From Leptobrachium leishanense (taxonomy: Eukaryota; Chordata; Amphibia; Anura; Megophryidae), in the NCBI GenBank assembly GCA_009667805.1, contig CM019064.1:273153662-273217661 (forward strand): a stretch of 64,000 nucleotides of DNA. Direction: 5' to 3'. Below, one piece after another: positions 57,478 to 64,000 of this stretch. The first letter of the stretch is position 1, and every line of letters starts with the position of its first letter. Under the pieces are notes generated by a model. That model ran no database searches and was not told where the DNA came from. It saw only the letters and a list, made by a program, of their open reading frames with translations. A program made the position numbers and the translations under genes.

Positions 57478-58820
57478 ATGCATTTCTCCGACATTGTGTA
57501 ACAGCATATGCAAAGCAATCTATAAGATTCCTAGTAAGACGATATGTAGTGTCCCTGAACTATATAATCAGATAAGATTCTTATTTTTGCCACACATTGT
57601 ACTGCGTGTATTTGTTATCCATTTCCCATAAGTAGCACTTCCTCAAATATTCCACAGCACCAGTTTAGAACATGACTTCTTGTTTTGCTAATAACTTCTT
57701 GTTTTATATTAAAATACCCTACTGTGCTGTCTGTCCGCATATTTATATAAAATTGCATGAGCGACATTCTGCCAATTTTTGTAAATCGACCCAGGGAAAA
57801 CTCAAGGTTACCATCTCTGCTTGCAATCAGGTTCAGTCCGTCTCTCTTCACGACCAACCTCCGCTATGACTCAACCAAATCACCTGTAAACCCTGTCACG
57901 TACTAGATTATGGCCAGCGCTCTCAAATACGTCCACAATATGGCTCACCTCACGTGTAACTTGGGATAACGACATATTTAGGCACCACAGCATCTACCAT
58001 TGATATGGCTTTCACTCACAATTACATCCAGGACATAAGCCTCTTTGACACAACCTCACTCACAGGCGAAACGTATGACACTGCTTGCTTCACTCATTGG
58101 AATGACCACAGCTCTGCCATCTGCGCTCGAAAGGTTAGCCATGACATTCCCTACTACAAAGTCACAAGCCTCTGAGTCATAGCTCTCTGAGCGTATATTT
58201 CTCAGAACCAACTGTGTTCTCCCCAGAACCTAGAATTTCTTCACATACAATCGTCACTTCAAAGCGCATACATCCAGAATTACCTCCCTTAATACTCAAG
58301 AGTAATACTACATCGATTATTGACCTCATCGAGCCATCAACCAGCCATAGTCCCACACCTTCCATCAAAAGGAAGCCTAAGGAGGTGTCACAGAACCCCC
58401 TGCATCTATCCTCCTTTTGGGATAACTTTCATTTTTGTTAAAAGCTTCCAAGTCACCATTATATGTACAGGGTGTATGTGTGAATATGGTTATGGTCTGT
58501 GTTTATATTTTACTGTTATTATGGCTAACAGGATTACTGTGTGTGTGTGTGTGTGTGTGTCACAGTAGCCCTTTTCACCCCCCCCCCATATAGAATGTTT
58601 TAGATCTGTGAAAGGTTTGAATGGTCATTGACTGTTTGGCAAACATTGCCCCATTACCAGATACTGTAAAATCCGAATCCCCTTTTTATTCCCACAATCT
58701 GCTATTGTTCTGGTTTGTTGGCATGTTTCCCAATGCATCTTGGTATCTAGAGTTAATTCGCTGTCCCTAATCTATTTATATCCCAGACACCAAGCTACCA
58801 GGGAGGGATTTCTGTTGTAG
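57478..58820. other. Unassigned; possible decayed coding remnant
   Basis: Around 58000-58170 one plus frame reads MAFTHNYIQDISLFDTTSLT and onward for about 55 residues with protein-like composition, but I do not recognise it and it ends at stops. (GT)n lies at 58539-58560. Confidence 0.4.
58539..58560. repeat. (GT)n microsatellite
   Basis: About 11 uninterrupted GT units. Confidence 0.95.
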
Positions 58821-58828
58821 CACAGCAC

Positions 58829-60153
58829 CAGGGCCGGATTAAGAGTATTATGGGCCTGGTGCTGAGGATTTTGGTGGGCCTTTTTATAGAAATAAAATGA
58901 AAAACGCAAAGCATTTTTTGTTAACATACATTAAATATTTTAACTACCATCAAAGTGTCATAACAGAAACATATTGAAATAAGAGCTTGGAAGAGCATTT
59001 TAGCAGAGTCTAGAATCAGAATGGGACGGATGACGGATGTGTACAATGTTTTTTTAGGTGGAAGTAGCAGGATTTGGTTAGTGATTGAATGTGAGGAGTA
59101 AAGGATAGATTGGAGTCCAAGAGGACCCCGAGACAAAGAGTTGACTCCAAACTAACCTTAATTGAGGTAGTCTCAGCAGCTGTGTGTGGCACGGATCTTG
59201 ATTGCTGGGGGGCACACTGGTGACAAGCTGGTCTGGGCTGGCACCATTGGCGTGGCTGACTCTAACACTGCTTGCTGGTTGGGTGCTGACCACCTCCAAA
59301 TAAATCCTTGTCCAAACCTTCTTTCCGGCTTGTGCTGGCACATTGTTTGGCTGTCGCTGGTGATATTGACAGCAGGCGAGGTGAGACAGGTCTGGACCGG
59401 CACACAGTGACAGGCTAGGCAATAGTGCCTTGTGCCTACTGGCTCCTTATTTCAAATTAATTGATCTGGTCTGGGCTGGCTGTGCTGCTGCTGGTGGTCT
59501 GGGCAGGCTATTTGTGCAGGTGGTCTGGGCAGGCTATTTGTGCAGGCTGTTTTTTTTTTCCTTGGACGAGAGCGAGGCAGCCACAGGACAATACAGACTG
59601 AGCAGTTTCATCTGCACACCTGCGCAGTGCGCACTGTCTGCTTGTGATTGCCCCCCTCCCGTAAAGGCACATGCAGGGCCAGGCAGCAGCCGCAGGCCAG
59701 CCTGCCACACGCTGAAGCGGAGGCCGGACAAAGCGGCCCGGCCATTGAGTGCTGTGTGGCGGCCGCAGTTTATCAAACAGGCCGTTCGTGGAGCGGAGGT
59801 CGGGAGGACTTGGAGAACCCTTTCTTTTCCTTCAGCGAGGCAGCCACAGGACAGCGCAGACTGAGCAGATTCATCTGCACGCTTGCACACTGTCTGCTTG
59901 TGTGTGCCTTCCCCCATAATGGCACATGCAGGAAAGGCAGGGCACGTGACATGACACGTCATGTGACCTGCCTGGCCCTGCACTTGCCATTACGGGGGGG
60001 GGGGGGCACTCACAAGCAGACAGAGCTGAGGCCGCTTTGTCCGGCCTCAGCTTCAGTGTGTGGAAGGCCGGCCTGTGGCTGCTGTTGTGGGCCTATTTTC
60101 AAAACGGGGCCTGGAGCGGCCGCTCCATCCGCCCCTATGATAATCCGGCCCTG
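58829..60153. mobile_element. 1.3-kb hAT element
   Basis: Perfect inverted ends CAGGGCCGGATTA. Flanking 8-mers CACAGCAC (58821-58828) and CACAGCAT (60154-60161) agree at 7 of 8. The interior is GC-rich with duplicated segments: GAGCGAGGCAGCCACAGGAC occurs twice near 59569 and 59837 (with a one-base change), and 'ctgggcaggctatttgtgca' twice near 59500. Open frames inside have no family match that I recognise and no transposase motif. Confidence 0.82.
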
Positions 60154-60161
60154 CACAGCAT

Positions 60162-61369
60162 GACACCAAGGAGGGATTTCTGCTGTAACACCTGGGGCAT
60201 CAACCAACATGCTTGAGCCAGTAAGATTGGAAAATATGCAAAAGATGCTGTGGAGTTCTAGGATCAGAGGAAGAAGCTAGTCACGGTGGGCAGAGGGCCT
60301 CATAGACCTTGGTTCCCATAACCGAAGGCTTTACAATGGAATTGCACTTGATCCAGTTATTGTCACTAATCAATCCTGCTACGTAGGGCACTACAACACT
60401 GTTGTCTAACAAATCTGGATCTGTAGAATGGCATGACATGTCATTATTTACTTCTGATGTTTTAATCCTTTTTGCTCCCTTTATTGCAGACAGACCTTTG
60501 GCATCAGATCCAGGCACATAATCAACTGACTTTCCTACCATTAAACCCAGACCACAAATGTGATGGCTGTAGGCCTGGAGTTGTGGGAGGGGTTAGTTGC
60601 TCACTTAACTTACCTCAGTCCCTGTATGGCTCAGCGAGATTGGCAGCTGCGAATGCCTCACCACCCCTCTTTTTTCCCAGCTTATCATTTATACTGCTAA
60701 GTATGCCCTATACAGGCAGACCTTTCTCTGGTCGGTTCCAGGCACATACTCAACTGACTAGAATACCGATAATTTAAACCCGACCACAAATATAAGCATA
60801 CTACTGTCATTGGCACATGGCCATTGGGAGAGTGGCCTCAAACAAAGCGAGGAAGAGGGAGTGTCCCAGACTGAGAGCGACAAGCAACAGAGAAGGAGTG
60901 GGAGGACGGAAGGTGACAACACTCCTTAACACTGTATTCGGGAGCCAAAATTACACAACACTAGGTTAAATAAAATGTATAAAAAAATAAATAAAAAAAA
61001 GTCAGAAATATTAGGCCTTATTAGACCTTTTATAATATTTTTCACTGTGCGTATTTGATCTGTGCTGGATTCAGCTGGACAATATTCTTCTGTTTTTGTA
61101 ATTATGAAACTGGTGCAGTGAATTGCACATGTTGCCTGGCCCTGAAAGGCTTGCGTGGGACTGGATCTACGGTATATCATATTACTACCTACTATCCATG
61201 TTTCCCTGAAACTTTTTACAGCGGTGAAGAGGAGCAGCAGATTTAAAAGTGGTAGGTTGGCATTGGCAGCCATTCATGAAGTATTACCAAGGCTTGCCAT
61301 AGTATTAGGTATTCCATTGTAAGGTCGACATCTCCTGGGCAACCTTTGTAACAGGAAAAAAAATGTTAA
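60162..61369. other. Unassigned non-coding sequence
   Basis: No supported gene. An internal direct repeat of 'cagacctttggcatcagatc'-like and 'cagacctttctctggtcggt'-like segments (about 60490 and 60717) suggests an old duplication. Confidence 0.45.
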
Positions 61370-61399
61370 ATAGTCTATTTTAGAGGAGGCGTGGCCGGC

Positions 61400-62173
61400 T
61401 GTCACGGGCCTGGCAGAGGGGAATAGGGTATGAGCCCGGTGTGCGGTGATAAACAAGCTGAGCCACGTAGATAAAGTAAAAAAGGGGTTTATTGTCAATA
61501 TACAACAATATGGGCAATGCAGGAATGGAGGTCTGGGGAGGCAATGCAGGGAGGAACCAGATACAGGGAGACACTGAGGGAAAACACAGCAGGAGACTTA
61601 CATACAACACGAGACAGGAAACAGAGGGCTCTGGAGGTTTGGAAGCAGAGGGCACTGGATGCTCGGAAGCAGAGGGCACTGGATGCTCGGTAGCAGCGGG
61701 CACTGGATGCTCGGTAGCAGCGGGCACTGGATGCTCGGTAGCAGCGGGCACTGGATGCTTGGTAGCAGCGGGCACTGGATGCTCGGTAGCAGCGGGCACT
61801 GGATGCTCGGTAGCAGTAGGCAGTATACGTGGGTCATATAGTCCATGCAATAGGTCGAGGCAGGCGGCTGGCAAACGTGGTCAATATTCAAAGCAAGAAG
61901 TCGGTACACGGGTAATCAATAATAGCAGAGGATGGGAACAGGTCTAGAAGGAAGGCTACCAGGGATTAAGTGAGACAATGCAGCACTGGATCATGGGTGT
62001 TCCACCCTTATAAAGGGAATGACAGGTCTATTAGTGGTAGCACCTGAAGTTCACACAGCCTGAGGGAAAGTGCAAGGTGGCATAGCCAGAGAGATGCTGT
62101 ATTGATCCATTCAGGAGGGTGCAGTACCACCTTTGGCCTTCTTGCCACGGCGGCGACGGCGTGAACCGTGACA
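61400..62173 (-). mobile_element. LTR-like element (774 bp) nested in the L1-like element
   Basis: Inverted ends TGTCACGG...CCGTGACA (TG...CA). On the minus strand a TATA-like TTTATAAGG lies at about 62009-62017 and AATAAACCCC at about 61485-61494, so it reads as an LTR in minus orientation. The flanks GGC/GCT share only two bases, so a proper target duplication is not demonstrable. Confidence 0.6.
61622..61818. repeat. 24-bp minisatellite GGCACTGGATGCTCGGTAGC-AGCG
   Basis: About 8 units, the central ones nearly identical. It is in frame on both strands, giving octapeptide repeats that are not a real protein. It lies between the TATA and poly(A) signals of the LTR. Confidence 0.95.
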
Positions 62174-64000
62174 GCTACCAGCGGAGATGGACGTGCATTG
62201 AAGGAGCTCCACATATCTGTGCTATTAAGGACCTTTAGACGACTAATCTGGGCTTTCTTCTTTCTCTGACGGTATCGGGGTGGCTGGCCACCGGAGTAGT
62301 GCAGTCCGGAGGCCGCTTGGACCCCCCCTCTGGACCAGAGACACCCCGTTTCGGGCCTTAAGTGCCCGCGGAGCACGATCTGCCGGCAGCCATCTTGGGG
62401 CCTAGGCGCCTGCACCTTCGGGCCTTCCTCCGGCCCCCTTTACAGAGGTCCAGACTGCGGCGAGCTGCGAGGATGGAGGGCCCCTGTCCTCTGGCTGCTG
62501 CTAGGTCCAGCAGAGTTACCGGGGGTGAAAGCGGACCGGCGGCAGATGATCTGCCTGCCCCCCACCAGATCTGGGGGGGTGCTGCTGGGGGACCTGGAGG
62601 CCTGCCTGGCGCTGATGCCCGGGGACGATGAGAGCCCAATCACCCGTGGCATACGCTCATGGAGGTACTGGGGTCCGAACGGAAGACAGCGGTGGAGGAC
62701 GCGGCGTCGCCGGTGGCTGAACACTCGGCTTGCGCGGTGGAGGAAGTCTCCGGGTCAGAGACTGTTCCCGCAACGAGAAGGTGAAGTGGAGCCTACCCTG
62801 GAGGACGAGACTGGGGTGGACATACTGAGGATGTGGTGGATTTGGAGGATGCAGTGGTGGTCAGAGGCAGAGAATCGGGAAGCCTGGGAGTAGAACGGAT
62901 GCTGATCCCCCTGTGTGCAGTGGCGATGTCTGATCCGGGTGTCGAGGCGCCTCAATGTGTTGTGAAAAAGCAGCCGGGTGCTGGGGAACACCATCCTGGG
63001 GGGCTGCGGCGCGTGTCTTGGTCCCGCAGTGTGGTCCCGGCTGCACACCCCCGGGGGCTATCTGTCCGGTCCCTCCGAAGAGGAGATGCTATCTACGGCT
63101 TTCTGGCCCCGTTTTCTTGTGTTGAGTTTGGGCTTGCTGACAGGCCGGGCTTGCCATGTTTCTTCCTGCCTGTTGCACAAATATTAACTTTTCGGGACGC
63201 TGGCTGAGAACTCACCTGTGACCTCCTCGTGCGATACCTTCGTTTGTTGATGATCTCCCCCGCTTTAGCCCTTTATACCTTTCTGATGTCCCTCGGCGCA
63301 CGTTTAGGATGATACTGATGACTTTTGCTTATTTTTGGTCTTTTTGCAGAGACTATTTTATTTTATTATTTTTATTTATTTTTTTCTCTTTACCCTTCCC
63401 CCATTAAGCTGGATGTTTCTTGCTGTCTCACCATTTGTTTATCGTTTTTAAATTTTTCCTATTATGCGCTGTCTTTCTGCTGACAAGTTTAAACCCTGCG
63501 TGTGAAGACATTGTCGACTTTTTATTGGCTGGTCTGCCTTTTGAGATTTTTTTTATTTTTTTATTATTATTTCTTTGTGGCGTTCACAGGTTTTTCTTGG
63601 GGTTTGGACCCCAGAATGCCTGGGCCTTGTGCCTTACACCCCCTTAGCCTCCTATGGTCCCTTGGACTAACGGGACGATACCAACAGTATTGGCCTTTGC
63701 CACCATCCCTTATTTGTTTACCCTTTCCTCCCCCATTGTACTCGATGTCTACAGCGGACTATTTGTTTGCCTATTTGTTGATTTGTTTTTTCTTTTTCCC
63801 ACGATGAGCTATTGTTGCTGACACTATGTGGCCCTGCGAGGCCCTTTCTCTTCGACTGTACGCTGACATATTTACCAAATAAAAATTTTTGAATATAAAA
63901 AAAAATATAGTCTATTTTAACGCCCAAGTAACATTTAAAAATAGAGTGAAAGTAAAATTAGTGCTGATGGTTGAAGTGAATTATAAACCATATGCTGTTC

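Larger units (their letters stand above)
61383..63906 (+). mobile_element. L1-like LINE insertion, internally deleted, with 13-bp target duplication
   Basis: The 13-mer ATAGTCTATTTTA occurs immediately before (61370-61382) and after (63907-63919). The element starts GAGGAGGCGTGGCCGGC and ends CAAATAAAAATTTTTGAATA plus an A-run, the form expected of target-primed L1-type insertion. The 5' part (62174 to about 63150) is GC-rich and includes 'ggcagccatcttggggcc', typical of L1 5' UTRs. The 3' part (about 63180 onward) is T-rich. No ORF1 or reverse transcriptase is present, so almost the whole coding region is missing and 5' UTR is joined to 3' UTR. An LTR is inserted near its 5' end. Confidence 0.78.

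Noticed and set aside
58060..58090. GGCGAAACGTATGACAC as a hammerhead second strand
   Set aside because: No first core strand within reach.
58000..58170. Protein-like stretch starting MAFTHNYIQDISLF
   Set aside because: Composition is suggestive, but I recognise no family and stops follow; left as unassigned sequence.
61380..61947. Long open frames of PVPAATEH-like or GCSVAAGT-like repeats on both strands
   Set aside because: They are the translation of a 24-bp minisatellite (8 codons) in all compatible frames, inside an LTR; no gene structure surrounds them.
62358..63207. Several 90-125-residue open frames
   Set aside because: GC-rich L1-type 5' UTR is stop-poor. No ORF1 or reverse transcriptase motif appears.

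Overview
The window looks like a stretch of an anuran amphibian chromosome. It is AT-rich, nearly free of host genes, and crowded with DNA transposons (hAT, PIF/Harbinger-type, TTAA-targeting and Tc1/Tigger elements), L2-like and L1-like LINE debris, tRNA-derived SINEs and solo LTRs. The only host gene I can prove is thymosin beta-4 (tmsb4x, minus strand, about 17.23-19.04 kb). It has three exons, a complete 44-residue reading frame, a TATA promoter and a recognisable poly(A) end. Its short introns (about 1.0 kb and 136 bp) fit a frog better than a salamander. No prokaryotic features are present, and nearly all long open frames lie inside repeats.

The most interesting content is a set of hammerhead-ribozyme motifs. 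At 5.69-6.23 kb there are three copies in a small array of ~333-bp monomers, the first inverted relative to the other two. The middle copy (5836-5899) has a complete consensus core (CTGACGA, a GGCC/GGCC stem II, GAAA, cleavage after GTC) and a two-part stem I. All three copies carry an intact octamer (ATTTGCAT) exactly 81 nt past the predicted cleavage site. The array sits inside what looks like a small non-autonomous hAT element (5344-6539). A fourth, different hammerhead (48942-49028) lies at the apex of a ~500-bp inverted repeat; it differs from consensus at one core position, explicable by CpG decay. A fifth, badly decayed hammerhead-like apex lies in the neighbouring palindrome at 48.41-48.55 kb. 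The layout recalls hammerhead-bearing tandem repeats known from newts and from Penelope-like elements and retrozymes, but the hAT housing and the apex-of-palindrome arrangement look unusual.

Layout. 0-6.5 kb: Harbinger MITE, palindromic TIR element, L2-like 3' part, Tigger-like element, hammerhead array. 6.5-17 kb: mostly unassigned sequence with scattered repeats and one ~860-bp TIR element. 17-19.1 kb: tmsb4x. 20-29 kb: MITEs, a TA-flanked foldback with a minisatellite, and a 3-kb hAT with nested insertions. 29-37 kb: SINE, Harbinger MITEs, two solo LTRs with target duplications, a TTAA element. 37-47 kb: a degenerate and a nearly complete Tc1 element, L2-like pieces, two more ~860-bp elements. 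48-49.3 kb: hammerhead palindromes. 50-56 kb: hAT MITE, Harbinger MITE, a 3.16-kb foldback hAT with a Myb-like gene remnant. 56-64 kb: Harbinger MITEs, a 1.3-kb hAT, and an L1-like insertion with a 13-bp target duplication that carries an LTR.

Family names rest on termini, target-site duplications and motifs read by eye; no database was searched. Boundaries given with a target duplication are exact; others are approximate.
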